Shown here one piece after another: positions 34,561 to 45,365 of a DNA stretch of 60,000 nucleotides. The DNA lies in assembly GCF_029227915.1 (NCBI RefSeq), contig NC_079886.1:5830001-5890000 (forward strand), read 5' to 3'. This DNA is from Hydractinia symbiolongicarpus. Lineage: Eukaryota; Cnidaria; Hydrozoa; Anthoathecata; Hydractiniidae. How positions within the stretch are numbered: position 1 is the stretch's first letter; each line of letters begins with the position of its first letter. The notes under the pieces were generated by a model. It did not search any database and was not told the origin of the DNA. It worked only from the letters and a program-made list of their open reading frames with translations. A program made the translations under genes and the position numbers.

Positions 34561-35241
34561 ATTTATTAAGTACTTCTAATTAACGTACTTTTGTTTTAGG
34601 TAGGCAAAATATTCTTCCAAACCACTAACTTCTGCGGACTACAATTCCTCCTGAGACTAAGTTGCGAATTCCTAAATTTGTCTCCACAAGAATAGGCTAT
34701 TTCTGTACTAGATTCAAGTAATTTGAACATGTCAATGCTGACAGTAAATTATTTATTAAAGTCAGTCCTAACGCTCAAAATTCTAAAAAATGGCCGAGAA
34801 AGTGCCATTGTCTCAATATTTTGGTAAAGATGGTAGTTATGTCCGAAGTGTACGGTGGGCAAATTTCCATGGAAATTCTAAGAATTAAAAATTAACTGTA
34901 AACGCTAAAAAGTATTCCTAACATCAGTCACGTTCCCAGGTCTTTTTTCATTAGTACCAAAAAAAGCAATAAGAACGAGCTTTTATGCTTTCCAAACTCT
35001 TAGTTTCGACTGTTGCAATCTCGCCTTTTTTCCATTCTATTACATTGACGTATCAAAAGTTAAACATCATTTTAGTCAGCTCTTAACTTTTAAACACTTT
35101 CGTGAAGCGTAATGTATTCCGAACTAAAGAAAGAAAGCTTCTTTCCAGTAGAAGTATTTCATCTTAACCTTACTTATATTTTAACAATACAATGAGTAAA
35201 AAATACATCTTATTTCCTTTGTAAGAAAAAAACGATATTAT
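34561..35241. other. intergenic
   Basis: No gene seen. A CCTCGTTCCC-family fragment (CACGTTCCCAGGTCTTTTTT...AGAACGAG) lies at about 34925-34980. The MACPF gene's 3' end adjoins to the right; no poly(A) signal was assigned. Confidence 0.35.
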
Positions 35242-37089
35242 TTAACTGTCTATAGGTCTCTCTTCACGAGGGGAGAACACGGTGATGGCGCCAATTTTGT
35301 ATTCGAGTGAATTATCTGTTATACTTCTTTCAGAAATCAACAAACAATTTAAACTAGCTTTCGAGATAAAAGAAAATGCTGAGCACGCGGTGTCGTTTTT
35401 ACATTTCAAATAGCATTCCTGCTCATTGATAACATTGCCACTTGTCGAACGCTTGTTTTTGCTTTTGAAAGCTGTGTTTTCTATCCTGAATAACTGGTCC
35501 AATATTTTCAACGAATCTATAGATATGTAGCTGGTGATTTTTTTCTCTGTGCTTTTTACAGCACGGCGGTGTGTATACTCCTGTGTCTGGTTACCACTCA
35601 CTCGCTTGTCGCCTTTGTAGAGGTAGCAGTGTTTATTACTCGTATGGTAATCTGCTGCAACGCATCTGATGTCCTCTAAACACGTACTTTGACAACCGAG
35701 TTTTGTTGTTTGGCGTGACGTAAAGGTGTTTGCACCCAAACCAATTTCGTAAAATGTTTTGAAGCTTTTCAACTCCTTGCAGTTGTTCACTTCACCTTTC
35801 GATAGAAGATGTTTACAGTAGTTTGATTTTGCCTTTTTCACTTTCTCATGCAAAGCAGTAAAATTGAAATCTTTAAAATCTTTAAAATTTTGCAATTGTT
35901 TCATATACTTCTTTGTGAATAAATCTTCGATGGATTCTAACTTGTATTCCACTGGTACTGGGTTGTCCTTAACACTTGCTGCCCACGTTGTAGACTGACT
36001 GTTCTCAGGTGGAGCTGAACCAATACTTATGGTTTTGGTCTCTACCTTTTGACGAAATTTTTGGACTGCTGCAGATTGTTCTTTGCTTATACTCGCACTT
36101 GCACTCACACTGACCAAGCCTGAATAACTAGCTTCAACAGATAAACTTTTTGAAGAAGAACTGTAGCTTTGAAAGTCACTTTTTGACATTTTATGCTCAA
36201 ACACATATTTTGCTCCGAACAGTGTATACTTTTGGTAATGTGTGCCGTAGTATTCAAAAAAGTTAAAAATGTCTCGTTCTGTCTTTAACGTCTTTATCGT
36301 TTTCAAAAATGATGGTGAAAATGGCGGAATGTTATATTCGTCCAGCATAGCAAAGTAATAATTACATTTAGCTTTGGAAAATATAAACACAGACTCACTT
36401 GCAGACATCTCGGAAGTGTGTTTTTGATAACTTGCACTAGCTGAAAAACTTACACCCCAACCACCTCCTGATGCTGAAACTGAACCTGATAACATTGATG
36501 AATATTGATGGGAATCTCGTGCGATTGTTGATGTAAAGGATGTGACACACGAAACGTCCGGTGCTAATATGTAACCTTTCGGTACTTGATAAAGACAATC
36601 TGCGGTTTGTTTTTTATTCGAATAATCATGAGTAAAAATAGGGTGAGTGAGTCCGGGGTCATGTCCAACAGCCAATGGATATCCACGGAGTGAATTGTAA
36701 CCATAAAGAGCGTATTCCAAATCTGGAAAAGTTTTCTTTGACTCGGTTTCAAAACAAGACATAGATTTTTGTTGCTCGCTGGAAGAAACCGCAAGCTTGG
36801 AAGCAACTGGAATTTTCTTTTCAATTTTTTTTGTCGCCAAGATATACGAAAAAAGACCAATGATGCAAACAACGAGTATTAAGAAAACAATTAGGGTACG
36901 CCAGTTGATGCTTCCACAAAATCGATTTAAAAGACTTTTTTCTTTTATACACAAATCTTGACTTCCGTCGACCTTTTCAAGATTGAGTGTTACAGTCGAA
37001 AGTGCTTCTTTGAGTCTGACATTTTCTTCAAATAATTCTCCAACATTTTCTGGATTTTTCTCTTCTTCTCTTATCTTACTTTTCGGCAT
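35242..37089 (-). CDS. membrane-anchored MACPF (perforin-like) protein with apple/PAN-like modules
   Basis: 615 aa in one exon from ATG at 37087-37089. An in-frame TTG three codons earlier is not used as the start. Order: charged, coiled-coil-prone N-terminus (about 8-40); one membrane helix (about 65-85, TLIVFLILVVCIIGLFSYI), with no signal peptide before it, suggesting a type II orientation with the rest outside; a MACPF domain (about 120-430) with the signature YYGTHYQKYTLFGAKY (280-295); Ser/Ala-rich strands flank it at about 203-223 and 308-338, where perforins have their membrane-inserting segments. Two Cys-containing modules (about 440-515, with GCQSTCLEDIRC, and 535-600, with ECYLKCKNDTAC) look like PAN/apple domains, which bind proteins or glycans. 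Family members punch membranes in immunity, venom or development; the role here is unknown, and the permanent anchor suggests something other than a freely secreted pore former. A TTTAG acceptor lies 10-15 nt before the ATG. Confidence 0.92.
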   Translation of the reverse strand: MPKSKIREEEKNPENVGELFEENVRLKEALSTVTLNLEKVDGSQDLCIKEKSLLNRFCGSINWRTLIVFLILVVCIIGLFSYILATKKIEKKIPVASKLAVSSSEQQKSMSCFETESKKTFPDLEYALYGYNSLRGYPLAVGHDPGLTHPIFTHDYSNKKQTADCLYQVPKGYILAPDVSCVTSFTSTIARDSHQYSSMLSGSVSASGGGWGVSFSASASYQKHTSEMSASESVFIFSKAKCNYYFAMLDEYNIPPFSPSFLKTIKTLKTERDIFNFFEYYGTHYQKYTLFGAKYVFEHKMSKSDFQSYSSSSKSLSVEASYSGLVSVSASASISKEQSAAVQKFRQKVETKTISIGSAPPENSQSTTWAASVKDNPVPVEYKLESIEDLFTKKYMKQLQNFKDFKDFNFTALHEKVKKAKSNYCKHLLSKGEVNNCKELKSFKTFYEIGLGANTFTSRQTTKLGCQSTCLEDIRCVAADYHTSNKHCYLYKGDKRVSGNQTQEYTHRRAVKSTEKKITSYISIDSLKILDQLFRIENTAFKSKNKRSTSGNVINEQECYLKCKNDTACSAFSFISKASLNCLLISERSITDNSLEYKIGAITVFSPREERPIDS

Positions 37090-37220
37090 TGTTGACAACC
37101 TAAACTAAAATATATGTAAAAATAACAATAGTGTTTTTATCCTCATTCAGAAGGTACCAACTTTCTTGTAGAAAATATTTTTTGAGCTTGTAAGGGTAAC
37201 CACGGATTAATTCAACTCAC

Positions 37221-37410
37221 CTTCTACAATACACTTTTTGTTTTCCAAATCACTTCTATTTTGATATCTTTCAAAAGAGGAGACTTTTTTATATACTCCT
37301 AAAACACACCGGAAGTATCGTAACAGGGCTGTCATAATTGTCGCTAATGTTGCGTTGCGTTGGGATTCGGGGCTGATATTTCCGAACATGGAGATTCTTT
37401 TCACACAAAG
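37221..37410 (-). other. possible 5' untranslated exon of the MACPF gene
   Basis: On the minus strand GTAGAAG is followed by GTGAGT at 37220-37215, a good donor, and the TTTAG acceptors at 37100-37106 would close an intron of about 115 bp. Joining the two does not keep the upstream frame open into the MACPF start, so any exon here would be 5'UTR. The upstream boundary is unknown. Confidence 0.35.
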
Positions 37411-37900
37411 GCGTGATATAATAGTTTCTGTGCAAAAGTTGAAGAGCTGATTAATATGTCAAACCTGTTTATTTTGTGACTTCTTTTGTTCAGTGTTACT
37501 GACTCATGCGTGTATGAATAACTCGAAAAAGTTCAGGACGAGGAAATGTAGAATTAATTGTATGACGTAGGATTTTAAACTCACAATCCTGAAATCTTTG
37601 AAAGGTAACAAAGGAGTACTAATTTGGACAACTTAATAAAAAATTACTAATTTTTTATGACTAATTGAAAGTAACAAAAGCAGAGTGCAAGATAGATAGA
37701 AAGTAGGGAGTAGAAGTTAAATAAATTATAGATTGGTTTTTATTTGTTGTATAAAGTCGTAAAAACCTGCTGGTGTCAGATTTCCCATTAAAGGTAAAAT
37801 CAATTAACCTCTTATTCACAAACAAACGTTAAGTTAAACCAAGTAGTGAGTATGAAACACCTCATCAAAACTCACACAGGAAAGTACCAAACACAAAAAT

Positions 37901-37920
37901 CCCCCCCCCCCCCCCCCCCC
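37901..37920 (+). repeat. poly-C tract
   Basis: An uninterrupted run of 20 C, about 50 bp upstream of another member of the poly-C-bearing repeat family. Confidence 0.9.
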
Positions 37921-37971
37921 TTAATAACTTTTCATAGTCTTGTCCAAGTTCATTCAAACTTACCACATTTA

Positions 37972-38298
37972 TAGTACGTCACAAAAGGAACAAAATGGCC
38001 GCAATAAATTTTTTATTGCGTCAGCAAATTTTCAGTGACTTCATCAAAAGCCTGAAATTTCTTTAAAATGCCAGCTTAATAAAAGTTATTTAACGTAATC
38101 CCGGTTGCGAAAAATCCCGAAAATCCGTTTTTTTTCCGATTATAGGGTAAAATCTGAAAAATCCTATTTGGCATGCAGGTGTCTAATAGTTAATTGTTGA
38201 AAATCAGTAAGTATTGTAGACATGCAACATAGCATTAAAAAGAACCGTCAGTAGGGGCTGAAATCGCCCCCCCCCCCCCCCCCCCACTCCGGACCGTG
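37972..38298 (+). repeat. dispersed repeat, copy B of the GGACCG...GGGTTAA family
   Basis: It begins TAGTACGTCACAAAAGGAAC, matching 59330 onwards. It then runs through 'CCGATTATAGGGTAAAATCT', 'GCATGCAGGTGTCTAATAG', a 19-nt poly-C tract (38267-38285) and CTCCGGACCG. The terminal GAATAGGGTTAA is replaced. Confidence 0.65.
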
Positions 38299-38512
38299 TC
38301 GAAGGTGTTCGATAATATCCCCAGCAAAAATAACACTATTTAATAAATGCTTTTAGAAGATACGTTTATATCACAGTTTAGAAGATATTATAAATTATAA
38401 ATTACTCTTTTAGACAAAAAGAGAGTCGTAGATTACAAAGTACAATTTAAAAGTCAAACTAATGATACTTCCTGTGCATTTTTATTTTTTTAATTTCAAA
38501 ATTATTAACATC

Positions 38513-38760
38513 GTCCCCAGGACTTGTTCATACCTTTCAAATACAAAAAGCCTAATAATTCCCCGCGACGAGGTGAAGTAAGTATCTATACGAGCACCGA
38601 TAAGAAACTATATGCGACAAACCGCGAAAGCCCACAAAAGGAAAGCAAAAATACTATACTTTGGGAGAAGAAAGTAACTCAACTTTGTCCCTAGGGCTCT
38701 TCTACGCCTATGTCGCCCGTCAAAATATCTTAGGCGTAGAAGAGAGAGGTAGAATTAAAA
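38513..38760. repeat. two adjacent short inverted-repeat elements; one has 14-bp perfect arms
   Basis: The first (about 38513-38578) runs from CATCGTCCCCAGGACTTG to CCCGCGACGAGGTG. The second starts at 38680 (CAACTTTGTCCCTAGGGC) and contains CTCTTCTACGCCTA followed after 20 nt by its perfect reverse complement TAGGCGTAGAAGAG. The left half of the second recurs at about 50801-50830. Confidence 0.65.
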
Positions 38761-40675
38761 AGTAAGTTATACGGAACACACTAAGAAAATTATGTCGTAT
38801 TTGCGTTATTTAGATAAATCGTCTCAAATTTCTTTCTTACAGCACTGCGTGTTTTTGTTATAAATAAAATATACTATTGGTATAGGAACGTATAGATTCT
38901 TTGACCTGAATATTATCCCATTTTTTCCTAAAAATTTTGAAACATTCAGGGGTTTCAATTTAGTGACTTTTAATCATCTCCTGCGTGCTTTCGGATAGTC
39001 AGGGTGACACATCGGTTGACAGGTGGGCAGGAAAAATATGGAAGTCTAAACGTACCCGCCAGAATACGATTAAGAAGTGAATTAGTTGAACGTTTTTGAC
39101 ATTACAAAAATTCATATTAGTCTTTTTTGTGTTGGGGAGTGAGCTTTTGTACGAACTAACGTTATGGAATTTATAGTCGATGTTTACCACGATGTCTAGA
39201 AATATTTTTGCTTTCCACTCTTCGTTCCTCAAAACCAGCGACTTTTATTTGCAAGAGTTACGTGCTTAAGTAGGTCAACAATCTTCAACACTATTTAAAT
39301 TTTCTTTAAAGGGAAATAGTAGAGAAAAAATCCACAATAAGAAATAGGAGGGAGCAAGACAACAGTTATTGGAACGATGCAAGAAAGTTGAGTGACTGCA
39401 TAGGTGAAGTAGAACAAATCTTGAACAAGCTGTCAATATTAAAACAATTATCCAACACAAGACCATGGAGGTACAAAAATATAATGAAAACGAAATAAGT
39501 ACACTTTTAGTTTCATTTAAAAAGAGAAGCATCCCTACAAAGATTTCGCAAAAAACGTCTTCACGCCAAATATTTTTTATTGTCGGAGTTTTTGACTTCT
39601 GTATCACTACAGTCTTCGAGCGGTATCCTTCCCAAAGCCATTATCGCAAGACGATTATCAGGTCTATCCAAAAAAAAAAACAATAAATAAATAAAATATA
39701 ATTAAATATTAGTTTTGGTAGAGTCCAAAATCCATTTGTTAATGCATACGTGTTAAAACTAACTTATGAAATCTCTGAAGTAACAAGTATCTTAAATCAC
39801 TTATCTTTTGCGTTCTTGTTTTCCATTATCTTGGAAAAGATTCAAGATTTTTTGTCAGATATTACACAGACGGCTGTCTAGGTAGGACTTTGAACTTATT
39901 GCTTTGGTATTGATTTCGGTTGGTCGATTGGTTATGCATCACAATTCCTATTGTAGGAAGGTTTTAATCAGACAAATCAACTCCTACAAAATTTGTCGTG
40001 CCAGTTTCTGAGACATGCCTCACCAGTTCTGTATGAACTATTTTAAATATCCTTGAAGATCGACAGAATAATTTCAATTCTTGTGATTTAAAAATACTTG
40101 TCCTTGACATACAAAATCAATTTTTCAAAATTATAAAGCGAATGGTTAAAAAAAAGCCAAAAAATTGTTTTTTGGAAAGAATGCTGACGTTAGCAAAAAA
40201 ATGATTTTATCGATGTGAAAATCACTTTTCTATTTTGATTTATAGTTATAGAGTTTGTCCTTATTTAAATTCAATGGGTGTAGAAAATTACAACCCGCTC
40301 CCTAGAAACGAGACCCAAATACCCAATCTCTAAAAAAAGGTGATTAATTGTACTTTACTTAGGGGCGGAATATTTTGCTAGTTATAAGAAACACTAAAAG
40401 AAAGAGAATATTAAAAGCAGCTACTTGCTGGAAGCGAACAACAATTTTTGAAAAAAACCTCAATGCGGATGAGATTAATAAAAACAATAACACAGGTTGA
40501 CCGCCTACTTATACATGAAAACAGGAAAAATTGACAAAATTTTGCAGCCTGCAAGAATTTCGTAATCACGTGGTTAAATCATCGGCTAGATTCAATAAAA
40601 CAAACCAAAAAAATGAATTTTTTTTATAAAAAAAAAACACAACTAAAAAACAACAAGTGTCAGTCAAAATTTGTA
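38761..40675. other. intergenic
   Basis: No gene seen. Open frames on both strands (for example 39275-39607) have low-complexity, AT-driven composition and no family resemblance. CCTCGTTCCC-type debris lies at about 40292-40315. Confidence 0.35.
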
Positions 40676-40780
40676 TTACATCTACTTATATGCGTGTATT
40701 TTAAGAAGACGTTTGACAGTATACATTGGAGAAAGAAATTGCTAATACTTAAAGCTTACTGTATACCAAACAAACTAGTA
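40676..40780 (+). pseudogene. LINE reverse transcriptase fragment
   Basis: The peptide includes YFKKTFDSIHWRKKLLILKA and then YCIPNKLV. This matches the DFKKAFDSxHRxxLxxxLxxYGIP(x)K block of non-LTR retrotransposon reverse transcriptases. Only this block survives, and the frame is lost on both sides. Confidence 0.7.
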
Positions 40781-41494
40781 CCATGGAATGGGAAAAAAGT
40801 ATTAATGCATTGGTGTTGGTAAGAAAACTCATTAAAACACATCTATTTTTGTAATGCGAAATTATGCTGAAAATTTGCAGTTTAATCTGCAACAGCGGCG
40901 CAGCACAAAGCACGGTCAGTACGAAGTTTCTGGCTTTATTTCGTTGGCTACTTTGCTCTTGCTATGATGGCTAAATTCTATGTAATGCTTAGCCGGCTTG
41001 GAAATTCTACAATCAAACTGGGATTTGGGATGTGAAAAACTCCAATTAACCAACATGCTTCCAGTTTATTAAATTTGTCATCATAAGAAGATGGCACTTA
41101 ACCTTGTAGATACTTTACACACCAATAAGACAGGTTCCCACTCTTTTTTCAAAACTAAACTTGAGAAGATTTGAGGATTTTTGAGGAGATTTTTGTGATT
41201 TTTAAGGAGCTTTTCTTAACAAATTTGAGGAGATTTGAGGATAAAAAATTGCACTTGTAAAAATGAAGGAACACACAGACTGGAATCTCAATAAATAAAA
41301 AACTTTTGCTTTAAATACAAACACAACAACAAAAAAGGAATGTTTGCAGGCCACAACAACAACAAATTGTGGTGATTAAAATTGAAAAATTTAACAACTA
41401 ACATATATATAAAAAAACAAATGTCAATTTTTTTAAGAGATTTGAGAAGGAAACCTAAATTTCAGAAAAAACTAAGGACATTTAAGAAGACCTT

Positions 41495-41700
41495 TTAAAT
41501 TCGAGGAGTTATGAGGATGCGTGATAACCCTGTAAGGGAATATCCGGTAAAAAAGAAGGTGAGTAAAACATTTCTAGACGCAACTACTCGACACCAACTC
41601 AATAAGAAGGTCAACAAGATGAGTTGGTGCGAAGGTGTATAACATGAACAACACTGGGCAGCATCTAATCGAGATAAGATAAAGGCTGTCACTCGAAGTT
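41495..41700 (-). pseudogene. LINE reverse transcriptase C-terminal fragment (tentative)
   Basis: Minus-strand peptide VTAFILSRLDAAQCCSC, followed by further sequence rich in Leu and Arg, resembles the 'AFVLSRLDYCNSLL' block downstream of the CR1-type reverse transcriptase domain. The rest is degenerate. Confidence 0.4.
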
Positions 41701-42232
41701 ACTTCAAAAGCTTACAGGTAGTCGCTTGCAATTACTTATGGTTATTTAATGATCACTTGGGATGATAATTGTTTTGAAATAATTGTCTTGACACAATGAA
41801 TATAAAAAAGGTTGGAAATCAATCCGGCTGTGGAATTATAGGAAAAGAAAATTAAAACTACATTTTGCAATACCACGCAATAATTCAATTTAGCAATGTA
41901 TTAAGGTAAAAAAGGAAAAAATCTTGCCCACACCAACTTGCTTCTTTTCTAAATAAAACAACGTCACAACCATTTAAGTTATCCTCGGAATTTGTGGTGG
42001 ATTTTTTTCCTTCTTTTGTTAATTGGGGTTCAGGAGTATAGAAGTTACTTAAATCACAATCTAATCATATGAAACAAATAGATTTTAAATTTCGAACAGC
42101 AATTAATAACGGAATTATATCCCATCTCAAATTTTTTATAAAATCTGTGCTTAAATGAACAAGTTTTCAATCCAATATTTACGAATAGATAATCTTTTTC
42201 TTTCGAAGTTAATAACTAAATTATATTACCCG
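41701..42232. other. intergenic
   Basis: No gene or recognisable repeat seen in this AT-rich stretch. Confidence 0.35.
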
Positions 42233-42354
42233 CTATGGAGATGTATAAAGCATTGCTCTAATTTGCTTGCCTGCTAAACAAGCTAATTGACTTCCAGTAA
42301 ATGGTTCGAAATAAGCTGATGATGCTACAAGTGCGCCGGAGTGAGGCTCAAACG
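42233..42354 (-). CDS. candidate terminal exon, unrecognised
   Basis: On the minus strand a TCTTGCAG acceptor (ending at 42355) is followed by 2 nt and a 39-codon open stretch to TAG at 42233-42235. Its peptide includes FEPHSGALVASSAYFEPFTG and QLACLAGKQIRAMLYTSP. The balanced, non-AT-driven composition and the clean acceptor make it look like real coding sequence, perhaps the last exon of a gene or a captured exon. No upstream exon was found and I do not recognise the family. Confidence 0.35.
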
Positions 42355-42807
42355 CTGCAAGACAAAGGCTCATTCCCTATAACATCCATGACTTATATAA
42401 ACGTTTTTTAAAGGACTCGGTTCAAAGAACTTTTTTAAACTTTTTTGAAACCACGGTTTTTGATTTGCGGTTGTGGCGCAGTTCCTACAACCTCACGTCA
42501 CCTTGGCCGGATTCTATCCCGAACGGAATTCACAATCTCACGCCAAACTTTTCCATTCGTGTCATCGATGCTCGAAAAAAGGTTTATGAAAGACGTATTA
42601 TTGCTCAGTTTTCAAAACTAATAGATGGATTCCAGTGTGACGTTATTTGTTTACTTTTCAACGATAAGCTCTTTGACTCTGGTATTTGTGTGGCAGGAAG
42701 AAGGATGCTAGGATTTGGTGAAGAGAGGTATTTTCCTGTGGAGTTTTTGTCACGATAACATCGTATTATCGAGGGTAGATTGATGCCATTTAATTTATTT
42801 AAATTAA

Positions 42808-43302
42808 TTTAAACCTATTCGGTCCGGGGTATTTCGATTTTTGCTTGTGTTATGTTAGCACTTTTTCTGTGACGTTATTGTAAGCTTGAAATTTGTCTAA
42901 TGTACTACTATCTGCCTAATATTTAATTACTTTCGTTCTAGAGCGAGTTTTTACATTCTGTTAATAGTTGTTAACAGTCAAAAAAAAATTATTTAACATG
43001 TTTTCCGCTTTTTACATAGTTCGCATGAAAAAAGGTCAAAATTTGCCCCAAATCCGTTTTTTTCCCTATTTTTGGGTTAAATCTGAAAAAATTGACGAAA
43101 TAAAGTTGCCTTGTAAGTTTCAAGTCAGAAGGATAATCTTATCAAAATTTAATAAATTTCCGGATTATAAGGATTTCATAGAGATTTTTAGGGGCAGTTT
43201 CGAGTGATAGCCAATATCTAAAGCTTTGAGAGATATCTTACCTGAATATTTAGCATACAGGTGCCCCCCCCCCCCCCCCCCCCCGACCCAATGGGATTAA
43301 AG
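42808..43302 (+). mobile_element. 495-bp TIR element, most complete copy of the poly-C-bearing family
   Basis: The left end TTTAAACCTATTCGGTCCGGG mirrors the right end CCCGACCCAATGGGATTAAA as an imperfect inverted repeat. A 21-nt poly-C tract (43264-43284) lies just inside the right end. Internal order matches 1255-1759, 37972-38298 and 59330-59886. No transposase is encoded, so it is non-autonomous. Confidence 0.65.
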
Positions 43303-43771
43303 TCCAAAAAATGCTTTCGTGTGAAGAATTGGACTGACAATTTCCTTGCTTTGCCTAGCGCCCCCATCTTTTTATTTTATGCCACGCGAATGCCAAAGCC
43401 AAAAGAGTTTACCTTGAAAATTATCTATAAAAAATAACAAGATTTTAAACCAAATAACATTCGTAGACAAAAAAGCTTATGGTCATTGATCTGGAACTCG
43501 GGAAGAAAACTAGAAATAGTTGAAGAGTAGCCCAAGTGGCAAGAATACATCCATGATGAAAGTGACAACACGTGCGACCCCTAACACTGTCCGAATTTGC
43601 AGATTGATTATACAAATTGGTTTCTGATTTCATTCGGCAGCTATCTCAAGTTGCGTGTTGTTGTCTTTTTTAATGCTTTAATAAAGTGTTATTTTTGTAA
43701 AATCATAATAAATCGAATATTTCAAGGCAATACAATGGAAAGAGGAAATTGTTTTTTGTCACGATGTGTTA

Positions 43772-45365
43772 ATGAAAACAATTAAAGAGAACCGATTTAT
43801 GTTGCTTGTGGTTTCTGCTACATTATTACCATTCATTAACCTTATATCACGTAAGATAATTATTAATGTGAAAAGAATTGTCAATGTAGCGAAGAACGTG
43901 ACTTATCAGATGACAGAAAGCAAATTTGATCCAATGAATCGTATTCTAGATGTAATTGTGTTATCCGTGTTTATTTTTATGACGAATATTGTTTGTTTGA
44001 AACCTTTTTGCCGCCGATGGCATGCAGGTTGTCTTGTGAAACCATCCCCACAACAGAAGCTGCCTGAACTTACAAGAAATGCATTTGAAAAATTTAAAAA
44101 GAAATTCCTTTTACAGAATGTGTTTACCGAAAAAGTTAGTGCTGATAAAGATGTAATCCCTGAAACTACAGGTAATTGCAAAATGTTAAGATTTGTAAAA
44201 ATTTCTAGATTTCCTAGCATTTTAAACGATTATCTATACAGAAAACTAATTCGTTGTCAGTTCTTGGTAAATCAATGCGAAAGTTGTTGCCAAAGTGGAT
44301 TAAGTTACACTAACATAACCGAGAGATCTTGTACAACTGTCATTATATTATAGCTTGGTGCTTAAAATAATTCACTGACGAAGGTCTGCTTGTTAAAGAT
44401 TTCGAAAACCTGTTAAAGTGGTTTTTAAAATCGTTTGTGCTATAATACCCGTATACGTCTCTCGTAACGCATACAATCCGGTATAAAAAGGACGGGTGAG
44501 CGGTGGATTTTTCACGGGTCACCGACTAGTGTATAATAAAATCATTAAACATCAGAAAAGAATATTAAAAAAGGCTAAAATAAAATACCTTAAGAAAGCT
44601 GAAATAAAAAAGGGCTGAAGCAGACTAAAATAATTAATTCATTATTGAAGTTTTTTTTAAAAAAAGCACGTATAAAACACAAAGTTAATTTTTTTGTTAG
44701 CCCATCCAACTACACCAACAATGGTACGGAAAACTATCCATCCTGTTGTAAGAGATTTTAAAGACCATCTATCGTTGCATACTGAACACAAAAGTAAGTC
44801 ATTATTTTCTTCAATATCAAAAAAGGTTATCATTTAAAAGGCAATTATGCATGTAAATTTGGCTGCATACTCTGGGGTCTCAAATAAACCCCCTTCCCTT
44901 CCCTCATGCTTATCTATATTTTACTTTTAGTAAAACTCAAATTCAACTTTTATTTTTCGAATATTTTTGCAATCAATAATTCTTCTATCTATCTTGAAAT
45001 GTTTTTTTGCTTTTTTCGAAAGTTTATTTAAGTTTTCGACCCCCTCCCCTTTATTCCACCATCCACCAAACTTTTGTACCCTACTGCTTATTCAAATTCG
45101 TGACCGTAGTGTATATTATAACACAGATTCAAAGTTGCCTATGCAGTCACAACTGTTGTCTATTTGTTCCTTGTTGGCATCACCTTGTATTTTAAAAGAG
45201 CTATTATTAAAAAAACAAATAAGCTTATATAAACATGGAGAAACACCTCAGTTTCGGCAAAAGTTTACAGTATTAATTATTGCGATTTTGCAAAAGATTT
45301 ATATTGCCAATGTTTCCACTGTAAAATCAATAAAAGATGCTAGAAATATAGCTAGAGCAAAATAG
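43772..45365 (+). CDS. hypothetical three-exon gene, possible membrane protein
   Basis: Proposed exons 43772-44171, 44701-44793 and 45127-45365, joined phase 1 to phase 1 at both introns (donors GGTAATT and AGTAAGT; acceptors TTTGTTAG and the weak AACACAG), give 243 aa. The frame stays open upstream to 43712, so the true start could be in an earlier exon. Visible features: a hydrophobic segment near residues 9-25 (FMLLVVSATLLPFINLI), which could be a signal or anchor; a second at about 58-75 (ILDVIVLSVFIFMTNIV); a basic middle (KFKKKFLL); and a Leu-rich amphipathic end (SQLLSICSLLASPCILKELL). I do not recognise the family. Phase agreement is the main support; the third acceptor is poor. Confidence 0.3.
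44470..44529 (+). repeat. Helitron-like 3' end fragment inside intron 1 of the 43.8-45.4 kb gene model
   Basis: AAGGACGGGTGAG, a damaged hairpin (GGTGGATTTTTCAC) and CTAG at 44526-44529 match the ends of the units at 2432-2934. Only the terminal part is present. Confidence 0.55.

Noticed and set aside
43727-43830. Possible Myb/SANT-like start (QWKEEIVFCHDVL) ahead of the hypothetical gene
   Set aside because: The resemblance to the WxxEExxxC family stops after about 15 residues, so it is treated as chance.
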